From IMG/VR virus record IMGVR_UViG_3300034106_000032, positions 1 to 24,243 of that record: DNA of 24,243 nt, one strand, 5' to 3'. The position numbers were made by a program, and so were the translations under genes. Position 1 is the stretch's first letter, and the number at the start of each line of letters is the position of its first letter. Under the pieces are notes generated by a model, which had not been told where the DNA came from, ran no database searches, and saw only the letters and a list, made by a program, of their open reading frames with translations. This document shows positions 15,001 through 21,259 of this stretch, piece by piece. Origin of the DNA: a virus.

Positions 15001-15351
15001 ACGATTCAAGGTGTGGGCGGGCAAGCGATGACGGCTATGAGTAGCTTGGGGTATGGGCAGACTTGGCAAAATGTAGCTAGTAGTAGGGCTGTTGGTACAA
15101 CTTATACAAATACTACTGGTAAACCTATTCAAGTGCAAGTAACTTCAAATTCGGGTGTTGGTAATAATGTTGCAAGACTTACTATTGATGGCATTATCGT
15201 CTCAGCTTTTAAAGATAATGATTATTACACTGCATCACTCGTTACTCCTCATAATGTCACTAATATGGGAATTGTCCCTCCAAGTAGCACTTATTCAATC
15301 ACAAACAGTAATAGTGGAACTACGATTCAATATTGGGCAGAACTTAGATAA
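12079..15351 (+). CDS. Long tail-fibre-like protein with internal repeats
   Basis: A 1090-residue, Gly/Thr/Ser/Asn-rich, repetitive protein. In order: an N-terminal anchor (1-60) with a TLIGPAGTPFYAKID piece; a domain at about 86-215 containing GNRILVKDQTAGADNGIYLA, a pattern recurring in phage fibres; SGAGTxLTG / SIGGNAATAT repeats at about 319-378 and 622-680; VDDTTTNATRY repeats at about 578-625 and 705-753; and a DTNTGIFFPAADTIAF element near 795. Residues 855-982 (RIVVIALNNAGTIELAAVNI) look like a conserved trimeric fibre domain. Residues 984-1090 (YGQTWQNVASSRAVGTTYTN, ending in WAELR) look like a compact tip. It probably trimerises and contacts the cell surface. The last 320 bases are richer in A/T and T-ending codons than the rest, as in exchanged receptor-binding tips. 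It lies between coat and gp4, unlike P22. Confidence 0.83.
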   Translation: MANEAAKTQTINIVPVQGIFQPEPTFDLITLIGPAGTPFYAKIDPNQSGLNITNSTINSTTIGAITPSTGVFTDIATTTGTISSVPSGPTSIVNQAYVDAIAQGLAFKAPANFTTTGNITLSGLAVQAGGDWNVTLTAGNRILVKDQTAGADNGIYLAAAGAWTRSLDANTYDELLSAYLFVLDGVTLAGSAWVDTNLPGGTLGVTAITFVRFANTAIYSAGTGLTLTNYVFSITPVGTAGTYGSASAVPVFVTNASGQVSSVTNTPIAIANTQVSGLGTMSTQNANAVAITGGTIDGTTIGGSTAAAVTGAVVTANTYFSGAGTNLTGTASGLSIGGNAATATTATSATTATNLAGGASGSLPYQTAPSTTTFLAAGSNGQVLTLASGVPSWATPTTGTVTSVGTAGTVNGLTLTGGPITSSGTITLGGTLDLSSPPTIGNTTPNTGRFTTLTVDDNSTFGTSNTDTINFVGRINSDFDPATDNTYDLGRVGHEWRNLYIDGTANIDSLIADTADINAGTIDNTSIGVTTAAAGYFTTLSLTSTLAVNGSTGTNGQVLQSNGSSAPTWVTPSSYATVTDDTTTNATRYPLYADQTTGNLTTEFVSSTKLQFNPSTGVFTSTSFSGAGTGLTGTATSLSIGGNAATATSATTATNIAGGTANQIPFQTGAGATSFIVAPTVSNTALTWDGSAFAWVAGSGGLTIVDDTTTNATRYLTFTSATTGTITSENVSSTKLTFNPSTGILAATGFSGAFNGTIGATTANTGAFTTLSATGVTTVQAGTVSLPAITTSGDTNTGIFFPAADTIAFSEGGVESMRLDSIGNAIFKNAFSKVFSISASVAANALTISASPLSLDFRSVTLGSGTVTTVSGTPANLVISSGSTLGTVNNVASRIVVIALNNAGTIELAAVNISGGTQLDETNLISTTAEGGSGGADSATVVYSTTARTSLAYRVIGFIQSTQATAGTWVTAPSTIQGVGGQAMTAMSSLGYGQTWQNVASSRAVGTTYTNTTGKPIQVQVTSNSGVGNNVARLTIDGIIVSAFKDNDYYTASLVTPHNVTNMGIVPPSSTYSITNSNSGTTIQYWAELR
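13036..14340 (+). repeat. Two alternating pairs of coding repeats in the fibre gene
   Basis: At the protein level, an SGAGT-LTGT and SIGGNAATAT unit appears at about 13036-13215 and again at about 13948-14120. A VDDTTTNATRY, SSTKL-FNPSTG unit appears at about 13810-13950 and again at about 14190-14340. The codons differ at many third positions between copies, so the duplications are old or selection has kept the protein while the DNA drifted. Confidence 0.75.
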
Positions 15352-15362
15352 AAGGACAAACA

Positions 15363-15656
15363 ATGCCACATTTTAAAGACTCAAACAACAAACTGTATTG
15401 GCTTGACGCTGGTGACGACCCTGCGGTCTGGTTGCCTCAATGCACTGCAATCACAGAGGAAGAAGCAAATGCAATTCGTGTTGCAGAGCAAGTTGCACTT
15501 GAGGCAAGTTTGACCTATGCACAAAAACGAGCATCAGAGTACCCACCCATCACAGACTACCTTGATGGCGTAGTCAAAGGCGATCAAACGCAGATTGACA
15601 AGTACATTGCTGATTGCTTGGCAGTCAAAGCTAAATACCCAAAGGAAACACCATGA
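15363..15656 (+). CDS. Small fibre-associated protein, XkdW-like C-terminus
   Basis: A 97-residue protein starting 12 bases after the fibre-like gene with an AAAAGGA site. The first part (MPHFKDSNNKLYWLDAGDDP, then WLPQCTAITEEEA) resembles N-termini of small tail-fibre assembly or fibre-partner proteins. The second part, YAQKRASEYPPITDYLDGVV followed by KAKYPKE, is the common Tyr-Pro-x-Ile-x-Asp-x-Leu-Asp ... Lys-x-x-Tyr-Pro-Lys ending seen in XkdW-like tail proteins. Together with its place directly after the fibre, this suggests a chaperone or minor component for fibre maturation. It overlaps an 18-residue mini-frame by ATGA. The family call is moderately confident; role is inference. Confidence 0.75.
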   Translation: MPHFKDSNNKLYWLDAGDDPAVWLPQCTAITEEEANAIRVAEQVALEASLTYAQKRASEYPPITDYLDGVVKGDQTQIDKYIADCLAVKAKYPKETP

Positions 15657-15709
15657 ACGCCATTAATTCAGCATCCACTATTGACCAAATCAAAGCGGCT
15701 ATGCCATGA
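15653..15709 (+). CDS. 18-residue mini-ORF linking two genes by ATGA overlaps
   Basis: ATG at 15653 overlaps the previous stop (ATGA). The frame encodes MNAINSASTIDQIKAAMP and ends in a TGA at 15707-15709, which itself overlaps the next ATG at 15706 (ATGA). AAAGGAAA upstream serves as its ribosome-binding site, while the following gene has no obvious one. It may act mainly as a translational bridge, or be the relic of a longer gene. Tiny, hence uncertain. Confidence 0.5.
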   Translation: MNAINSASTIDQIKAAMP

Positions 15710-16026
15710 CTACATTTAATTGGAAAATACTTGAAGTCTCCGCTGATGGTGATTTGATCACTCACGCCAAATATCATGTGACCGCAGAAGCTGACACAGG
15801 CGAAAAAGTAGAAACTGAGGGCAATTGGTGGTTTAGCGACAAAATCTTGAAAAAGCCCTTTAGCGAAGTGACAGAAGCTGATGTGGCATCATGGATTGAA
15901 AATGAGACTACCCAAAACGGAATAAACCTTATAAAATCACGATTAGAGGAACAACTAGCGTCCCTGACAGGGAATGGAGTTGTTGTTGCCCCTTGGTTAC
16001 CACAGAAATTTGTGCCAAAGGTGTAA
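15706..16026 (+). CDS. Conserved small phage protein (DUF7936-like)
   Basis: A 106-residue protein starting MTTFNWKILEVSADGDLITH, with alternating strands to about residue 50 (YHVTAEADTGEKVETEGNWW), then KPFSEVTEADVASWIENET and a helix running to a Pro/Val-rich end. This is a shape I recognise as a small DUF7936-like phage protein near fibre genes, with a beta-sheet N-terminal part and the TExxVxxWI helix. Function is not known. The start lies in an ATGA overlap with the mini-ORF and lacks its own clear ribosome-binding site, so translation is probably coupled. It ends three bases before the gp4-like gene. Confidence 0.72.
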   Translation: MTTFNWKILEVSADGDLITHAKYHVTAEADTGEKVETEGNWWFSDKILKKPFSEVTEADVASWIENETTQNGINLIKSRLEEQLASLTGNGVVVAPWLPQKFVPKV

Positions 16027-16029
16027 TAA

Positions 16030-17004
16030 ATGACGACTCCTTACGACATTATCAGCAGGGCGCTTAAAGATATTGGTGCATTAGCGGCTGGCGAATCGCC
16101 ATCAGCAGATGATGCCCAAGACGCATTTGATCTGCTAAACGATATGTGCGCCCAGTGGTCGAATGAAAACATGATGGTTTTCTACAAGACCGAAATTATC
16201 TTCCAGACTGTTCAAAATACCGTGCAATATACCCTTGGCCCGTCTGGGTCGGTGGGCGCATCTTTTACAGGTTCAATTGCAGGCACAACCCTGACCGTTC
16301 CTGTGAATGGCGTAATTTCTGGCGCTATCACAATGGGCATGACCATTACTGGCGCAGGCATTGCCGCAGGCACAACCATTGTGGGCTTTGGCACTGGCGC
16401 TGGTGGTAACGTCAATGAGGGCGGTACATACACTGTCAGCGTTTCCCAGACCGTGGCAAGCACCACAATCACTGCCTACTATGAACGCCCTTTGACCATT
16501 GAATCAGCGTTTGTTCGCGTAGCTACGCAGCAAGGCGGCTCAAATATAGCTGGTGGTTATTTGGATTACCCCGTGGCAATCCTGAGTTTGGAAGAATACC
16601 AATCCTTGGGCATCAAACAATTGAACGGCCCGTGGGCAAAGATGATTTACTACCAACCCAGCGAAAATTTGGGAACGTTGTATGTCTTTCCTAACCCGTC
16701 GTCTGGCGAGCTTCACTTATTTACCAGCACGATTTTCCGCACATTTGGTTCTTTGTACGACACAATCGCGCTGCCACAGGGCTACAACATGGCGTTGCGG
16801 TGGTGCTTAGCTGAACGCATGATGCCTATGTATGGCAAGGCTTCAGCTACCCAGATTCAAATGATTAACGCCTTTGCTGGTCAAGCAAAAGCCACGATTA
16901 AGCGCACCAATATGCGCCCAGCACAAGTGTCCCGTTATCCTGATGCCTTGATGGTCGGACGGGCTAAAGACGCTGGCTTTATCATGGACGGCGGCTTCCG
17001 ATGA
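16030..17004 (+). CDS. Head-completion/tail accessory factor (P22 gp4-like) with inserted module
   Basis: A 324-residue protein. Residues 1-75 (PYDIISRALKDIGALAAGES, DAQDAFDLLNDMCAQWSNEN) match the helical start of gp4-type neck proteins, which bind the portal underside and close the filled head. After TVQYTLGPSG the fold is interrupted by a Thr/Gly-rich block at about 79-149 (FTGSIAGTTLTVPVNG, ending GTYTVSVSQTVAST). The core resumes at YYERPLTIESAFVRV and runs through NGPWAKMIYYQPSENLGTLY and the helical end ALRWCLAERMMPMYGKASA. P22 gp4 has 166 residues, so this protein is much longer even without the insert. The block is the same kind found repeated in the gp10-like protein. An HNH gene follows, splitting it from gp10. 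Confidence 0.82.
   Translation: MTTPYDIISRALKDIGALAAGESPSADDAQDAFDLLNDMCAQWSNENMMVFYKTEIIFQTVQNTVQYTLGPSGSVGASFTGSIAGTTLTVPVNGVISGAITMGMTITGAGIAAGTTIVGFGTGAGGNVNEGGTYTVSVSQTVASTTITAYYERPLTIESAFVRVATQQGGSNIAGGYLDYPVAILSLEEYQSLGIKQLNGPWAKMIYYQPSENLGTLYVFPNPSSGELHLFTSTIFRTFGSLYDTIALPQGYNMALRWCLAERMMPMYGKASATQIQMINAFAGQAKATIKRTNMRPAQVSRYPDALMVGRAKDAGFIMDGGFR
16264..16473 (+). repeat. Thr/Gly-rich module inserted in the gp4-like gene
   Basis: These bases encode one copy of a roughly 70-residue module: FTGSIAGTTLTV, a G-ITMGMTITGAGIAAGTTI middle, a GTGAGG turn, and [16 protein letters not shown]. The same order of motifs occurs about four times in the gp10-like gene. It interrupts an otherwise continuous gp4-type protein. 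It is probably a small beta-sheet domain standing off the neck surface. Confidence 0.75.
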
Positions 17005-17046
17005 TTTATAAAACAGTTAGAATGGTGGTTTTAAAAAGGAATTGCC
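17005..17046 (+). promoter_or_regulatory. HNH gene leader with possible -10 box
   Basis: This short gap holds TAGAAT at 17018-17023 (five of six matches to a -10 box) and AAAAAGGA seven bases before the HNH start codon. No convincing -35 is visible (TTCCGA at 16-base spacing, three of six). Free-standing homing endonuclease genes often carry their own promoter, but the evidence here is weak. The ribosome-binding site is good. Confidence 0.35.
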
Positions 17047-17532
17047 ATGAAAGCTGGAAAACCTCAAAACACGCCAGAAGTGTTGTGGAGTAAAGTTGAT
17101 GTTAAAAGTAAAAATGAATGTTGGCCTTGGAAGGGATCAATTGAAAATGGATATGGGCGAACTTGGATTAATGACAAAGGTTATTACGCCCATAGAGTTA
17201 TTTTTAATTTAGCAAATCCAGACATGATTGAATTAAAAGCGCCAACCAATAAAAAAGCAAAAGGCTTTTTAATGCATCTTTGCGACAATCGTATTTGTTG
17301 CAATCCAAATCATTTGCAAATAGCAACTTTGCGAGAAAACAATTTGGATATGCATCAAAAAGGCAGAGTAAAACATAAAGTTGGCGGCGATCATCATCGT
17401 TCTGTTTTTACCAATCAGCAAATTGAAGAAATCATGGATTTGCGTCAAAATGGATTAACCATGAGCATGATTGCAAAAAAAATGAATGCAAACAAATCAA
17501 CTATCAAATCACTGATTAGGAGAAAATCCTAA
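17047..17532 (+). CDS. Free-standing HNH homing endonuclease
   Basis: A 161-residue protein with an HNH_3-type core: [19 protein letters not shown] near the start, [11 protein letters not shown] with His50, [17 protein letters not shown] (74-90) with His77, paired Cys, Asn86 and His89, then [17 protein letters not shown]-terminal helix-turn-helix follows at about 122-159 ([36 protein letters not shown]), which would bind DNA. Such enzymes cut phage genomes lacking the gene at or near its site, and repair copies the gene across. The gene sits between gp4-like and gp10-like genes that are usually adjacent. Its codons are clearly richer in A and T than the neighbours. Its TAA shares an A with the ATG of gp10 (TAATG), so it has merged cleanly into the operon. 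Confidence 0.88.
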   Translation: MKAGKPQNTPEVLWSKVDVKSKNECWPWKGSIENGYGRTWINDKGYYAHRVIFNLANPDMIELKAPTNKKAKGFLMHLCDNRICCNPNHLQIATLRENNLDMHQKGRVKHKVGGDHHRSVFTNQQIEEIMDLRQNGLTMSMIAKKMNANKSTIKSLIRRKS

Positions 17533-19802
17533 TGGCAGATTTTGGCTTTGTTGGCCCATCTTACGAAGCGCCCAGCATTTACCAAGATGCCCAAGAGTGC
17601 ATCAATTTTGTTCCTGAAATTGATCCGCTGAAGCAACAAGGTGAACGCGGGGTGGTGGCGCTGTACCCAACGCCGGGACTGACTTCATTGGTGCTTTTTC
17701 AGAATCAAGAAGAAGTCAGGGGAATGCGTACCCTGTCAGGCGGCGACATTCTTGTGGCGGTTTGTGGCCCGTATGTTTACGCTTTAACTTCCATCTACAC
17801 CACTACAATGGTGGGTCAATTAACCACTTCTACGGGCATTGTGGGCATCACTGACAACGGTGTAAATGTGTATATTGTTGACGGTCAAAATCGGTACACA
17901 TGGCGCATTTCTAGCCCATCTGCTGCGGTTTTCACTGGTTCAATCAGCGGCACAACCTTAACAGTCACCGCAATCACAAATGGAACAATTGCCATCGATC
18001 AGGCGTTGTTTGGTGTAGGCGTAACGCAAGCAACGGTCATTACGGCCTTGGGTACTGGAACTGGCGGGGTTGGTACTTACACTGTTAACCAAAGTCAAGC
18101 TGTGGTAAGTGGGTTGCTAAATTCAGCATCTGTTGGTGCGGTCATAAATGGGCAGATTGTTGGAACAACTTTGTATGCAAACACTGTCACAGGTACTTTG
18201 TATGCAGGGCAAACCATTCAGGGTTCAGGTGTTACTGCTGACACAATTATCACTGCTTTGGGAACTGGAACAGGTGGAATAGGCACTTATACAGTTAACG
18301 CATCGCAAAATGTTCCCGCAGTTGGCGCAACCTTTACAGGTCAAGTTGCTGGCACTGTATTAAGTGCAACATCTGTTACTAGCGGAACAATTAATGTTGG
18401 CGCATACCTTTATGGCACTGGCGTAACCCCAGCCACCACCATAACAGCTTCAAACACTTTTACGTCCACAGGTTCAACAATTACTGTAAGCACTGGGGTT
18501 TTGACAATTGGCACATTAACTGCTGGCACAATTTCTGTTGGTCAAGTCTTAACTGGCACAAACGTCGTGGCAGGGACTCGCATCATATCAAACATCAGTG
18601 GTAGCGGAAGTGGTAGTACATGGAATACCACACAAACCACAGCAACAGCATCCACCGCTATTAACGGTCAAAGCTACACTGTAAGCGCATCGCAAACCGT
18701 TGCATCAACTACCATGAACACTTCTGCTGGTCAGACCATGTATGGTTTGAATTGGTCGGTTTTGCCTAGCACTGACGGGGCATTCACGAGCGCCACTTCT
18801 GTTGACATTGTGGACAACTACTTTGTATACAACCGCCCAGATACTCAGCAGTTTGGTGCATCTGCGGCTTTGTCGCCTATTTCGCCTGCGTTGAGTTTTG
18901 GTAGCAAAGACGGTGCGCCTGATGACTTGGTTGCATTGATTGTTGACCACCGTGAAGTTTATTTGCTGGGTGAGGTTTCTAGCGAGGTGTGGATTGATGC
19001 AGGCACAAGCCCTTTCCCGTTCCAGCGAATCCCCGGCACATCTACCCAGCACGGCATTGCAGCCGCATTTAGCGTAGCGCGGCTTGGCAATTCCTTTGCA
19101 TATTTAAGCAGAAACATTAGAGGGCAAGCCCAAATTGTGCAAATGAATGGCTATGTTCCCACAAGGATTTCCACCCATGCGGTTGAAAATTCTTTGACAA
19201 ATCAAGTGATTAGCGATGCTGTTGCATGGACTTATCAGCTTGAAGGCCACGAAGTTTACGTTATCAGCTTCCCATCAATTAACCTAACTTGGGCTTATGA
19301 CATTGCTTCAGGAATGTGGCATAAGTGGTTGTATACAAACAATTTAGGCCAGTATGAACGCGCAAGGGGAAATTGTTGCGCTGAATTCCAAGGTTTGGTA
19401 ATGGTTGGGGATTACGCCAACGGCAAGATATACAAGCTCGACAAATTAAATTACACAGATGATGGTCAGCACGTTAGGCGTTTGCGCCGCGCACCGCATT
19501 TGGTGGCAGACTTCCAGCGGGAATACTTTGATGAATTGCAGATTCAGTTCCAGCCCGGTGTTGGTTTGCCCACAGGACAAGGGGAAAACCCTCAAGCAAT
19601 GCTGCGGTGGTCGGACAACGGCGGTTCTACTTGGTCAAACGAACATTGGACTACCATTGGCTTGATTGGTAAGTATGCAAACCGTGCCATTTGGCGGCGG
19701 TTGGGTACAGCGCGGGATCGTGTGTTTGAAGTTTCAATTTCTGACCCTGTAAAGGCGGTCATCATCTCTGCTAACCTGAAATCTAGCGTAGGGGAAAACT
19801 GA
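17532..19802 (+). CDS. Packaged-DNA stabilisation/tail accessory factor (P22 gp10-like) with repeat insertion
   Basis: A 756-residue protein. The N-terminus ([31 protein letters not shown]) and [15 protein letters not shown] are typical of P22 gp10-type stabilisation proteins, a neck component below gp4. The core is interrupted at about residue 134 by a Thr/Gly-rich repeat block reaching about 396, then resumes at [15 protein letters not shown], with [56 protein letters not shown] and a C-terminal [18 protein letters not shown] domain. Removing the block leaves about 493 residues, close to the roughly 470 of P22 gp10, which supports a real insertion. The gene begins in a TAATG overlap with the HNH gene and ends in TGATG with the next. 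Family call is confident; the role of the insert is unknown. Confidence 0.88.
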   Translation: MADFGFVGPSYEAPSIYQDAQECINFVPEIDPLKQQGERGVVALYPTPGLTSLVLFQNQEEVRGMRTLSGGDILVAVCGPYVYALTSIYTTTMVGQLTTSTGIVGITDNGVNVYIVDGQNRYTWRISSPSAAVFTGSISGTTLTVTAITNGTIAIDQALFGVGVTQATVITALGTGTGGVGTYTVNQSQAVVSGLLNSASVGAVINGQIVGTTLYANTVTGTLYAGQTIQGSGVTADTIITALGTGTGGIGTYTVNASQNVPAVGATFTGQVAGTVLSATSVTSGTINVGAYLYGTGVTPATTITASNTFTSTGSTITVSTGVLTIGTLTAGTISVGQVLTGTNVVAGTRIISNISGSGSGSTWNTTQTTATASTAINGQSYTVSASQTVASTTMNTSAGQTMYGLNWSVLPSTDGAFTSATSVDIVDNYFVYNRPDTQQFGASAALSPISPALSFGSKDGAPDDLVALIVDHREVYLLGEVSSEVWIDAGTSPFPFQRIPGTSTQHGIAAAFSVARLGNSFAYLSRNIRGQAQIVQMNGYVPTRISTHAVENSLTNQVISDAVAWTYQLEGHEVYVISFPSINLTWAYDIASGMWHKWLYTNNLGQYERARGNCCAEFQGLVMVGDYANGKIYKLDKLNYTDDGQHVRRLRRAPHLVADFQREYFDELQIQFQPGVGLPTGQGENPQAMLRWSDNGGSTWSNEHWTTIGLIGKYANRAIWRRLGTARDRVFEVSISDPVKAVIISANLKSSVGEN
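17931..18716 (+). repeat. About four tandem Thr/Gly-rich modules in the gp10-like gene
   Basis: Units start at about residues 134, 203, 268 and 320. Each has [10 protein letters not shown] or a variant, a strand pair ending in a GTGV or GSGV turn, a TALGTGTGG-type turn in the first two, and GTYTVNxSQ or [10 protein letters not shown] at the end. Copies are similar as protein but differ in many codons. The third and fourth are merged or degenerate. The same module occurs once in the gp4-like gene. Confidence 0.8.
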
Positions 19803-20026
19803 TGTTGCCAACACCACAAAGCCAGCCATATCCGCAATCAGAGTTTTTGGATGGGCAGACCAAAAGGCCCACACGGGCATGGCAGCAGTTCTTTATTAAC
19901 TTGTTGAACTTCACTAGCGCCAGCACAGCGACTGCGGGATCGGCAACATTGCCTGCTAACCCTGTTGGCTTTATGAATGTAACCGTTAATGGTGTGGCTT
20001 ACAAAGTGCCATATTACGACCAATGA
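19802..20026 (+). CDS. Small conserved phage protein, unknown function
   Basis: A 74-residue protein starting in a TGATG overlap with gp10 and ending in an ATGA overlap with the cupin gene. It begins LPTPQSQPYPQSEFLDGQTK, has PTRAWQQFFINLLNF, an Ala/Thr-rich middle and a terminal GFMNVTVNGVAYKVPYYDQ hairpin. The arrangement of a Pro-rich start, Trp-x-x-Phe-Phe helix and closing NGxxYKVPYY strands recurs in small phage proteins of neck and tail regions. It occupies the position where P22 has the tail needle (gp26), but is far too short and not a coiled coil, so it is not a needle homologue. Function unknown. Confidence 0.76.
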   Translation: MLPTPQSQPYPQSEFLDGQTKRPTRAWQQFFINLLNFTSASTATAGSATLPANPVGFMNVTVNGVAYKVPYYDQ

Positions 20027-20487
20027 ACGACCTGATTTTAAATAATGTGCCAAGCCGTGAGCAGATCGAAAGACTGCAAATGGAAATGTCGCAGATGCCA
20101 AGAGCAGATTTGCAATTGGCGGCTGATGCTATGCAGACAGAACATTATTTCCACGCAGGGATGTATGCAAGAAAGTTAACCCGACCAGCAGGCACATTGA
20201 TTGTCGGCAAGGTACACAAGAAAGATCACTTCTTTTTATGCGCCAAAGGTGAAATAATTGCATGGACAGAGGGTGGCATGAAGCACCTGTACGCTGGAGA
20301 CATTGTGCAAAGCAGACCCGGCACAAAGCGAGTGACGTTGGCGGTTACTGATGCAATTGGGATAACGTTCCACAACAGTGCGGAAACCGACTTGGACAAA
20401 TTGGAAAAAGAATTGATTGAACCAGATGAACTCGCGTTGTTTGATTCTTCTAATAAATTGAAAACGCTAGAAATTAAAGGGGAATAA
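20023..20487 (+). CDS. Cupin-fold phage protein
   Basis: A 154-residue protein. After a helical first 38 residues, the sequence TEHYFHAGMYARKLTRPAGT (39-58), VGKVHKKDHFFLCAKGEIIA (61-80), LYAGDIVQSRPGTKRVTLA (89-107) and GITFHNS (113-119) follows the two-motif plan of the RmlC-like cupin barrel. His65, His69 and His117 are possible metal ligands, with His41 and His44 just before the first strand. The end is a charged helix (ETDLDKLEKELIEPDEL), often seen in phage cupin proteins. Enzyme activity is not predictable. Its place between neck and ejection genes makes a structural or assembly function as likely as catalysis. The ATG lies in an ATGA overlap. Confidence 0.75.
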   Translation: MNDLILNNVPSREQIERLQMEMSQMPRADLQLAADAMQTEHYFHAGMYARKLTRPAGTLIVGKVHKKDHFFLCAKGEIIAWTEGGMKHLYAGDIVQSRPGTKRVTLAVTDAIGITFHNSAETDLDKLEKELIEPDELALFDSSNKLKTLEIKGE

Positions 20488-20488
20488 T

Positions 20489-21250
20489 ATGACTTGGACA
20501 ACAGTAGCATTAATAGGTGCTGGTGGCAGTCTTCTTGGCGGCTATCTTGGTGGGAGAGGGGCAGAAAAAGCTGCTCAAACGCAAGCTGCTGCCGCCCGTG
20601 AAGCTATTGCCCAACAACAAAGAATGTTCGATATTCAAAACGAACAGCAGCGACCTTATAGGGAAGCTGGTTACAGTGCATTGAGAGACATTGCTGGCAT
20701 GAAACCTTATCTGACTCAGAAATTTGGGCAAGAGGAATTTCAAGCAGGCATTGATCCTAGCTACAACTTCAGACTTCAACAAGGCAATATAGCAACCACA
20801 AATTTAGCAAATCGGGCTGGTGGATTGGTTGGCGGTAATGCTTTGCAAGGTTTGACAGATTACGGGCAAGGCGCTGCAAGTACAGAGTTTCAAAATGCGT
20901 TTAATCGTTTTCAAACGCAAAGAGGCAACATTTACAACACATTGGCTGGCATTGCTGGAATTGGTCAGACCGCACAAAAGCAGACTTCAGACCTTGCCCA
21001 AAACGTATCTGGCAACATTGGTCAAGCTACGATTGGAATTGGTAACGCAATGGCAGGCGGTCAAATTGGTGCGGCAAATGCTTTGTCTGGTGGATTCCAA
21101 GGTGCTGGCAACGCATATATGTTAAGCAATATGTTGGGTTCACAAGGCGGTGCGCCCACAAATTACGGCATAACGCCAACAAATTATGGAATTGGGCAAA
21201 ACAACCCAAACATGGGCGGGGCGCAAGGTTTAAGATTTAGCCCATCATAA
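20489..21250 (+). CDS. DNA transfer/ejection protein (P22 gp7-like)
   Basis: A 253-residue Ala/Gly/Gln-rich protein with an AAAGGGG site. It begins with a hydrophobic Gly-rich stretch (ALIGAGGSLLGGYLGGRGA) like a glycine zipper, then an Ala/Gln helix, RPYREAGYSALRDIAG, YNFRLQQGNIATTNLANRAG, then GNALQGLTDYGQGAAS and FQTQRGNIYNTLAGIAGIGQ. This series is standard for phage DNA transfer proteins of the P22 gp7 type. They are carried inside the head and expelled into the cell ahead of the genome to help it across the envelope. The C-terminal part is low-complexity Gly/Asn. Position before two more large ejection candidates agrees with P22 order 7-20-16. No cleaved signal is expected because the protein is packaged. 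Confidence 0.87.
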   Translation: MTWTTVALIGAGGSLLGGYLGGRGAEKAAQTQAAAAREAIAQQQRMFDIQNEQQRPYREAGYSALRDIAGMKPYLTQKFGQEEFQAGIDPSYNFRLQQGNIATTNLANRAGGLVGGNALQGLTDYGQGAASTEFQNAFNRFQTQRGNIYNTLAGIAGIGQTAQKQTSDLAQNVSGNIGQATIGIGNAMAGGQIGAANALSGGFQGAGNAYMLSNMLGSQGGAPTNYGITPTNYGIGQNNPNMGGAQGLRFSPS

Positions 21251-21259
21251 GGATAAAAA

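Noticed and set aside
17931-18716. Repeat block in gp10 considered as an assembly artefact
   Set aside because: The units differ in many codons and keep the reading frame, and a copy also occurs in the gp4-like gene, so collapse or duplication by assembly is unlikely.
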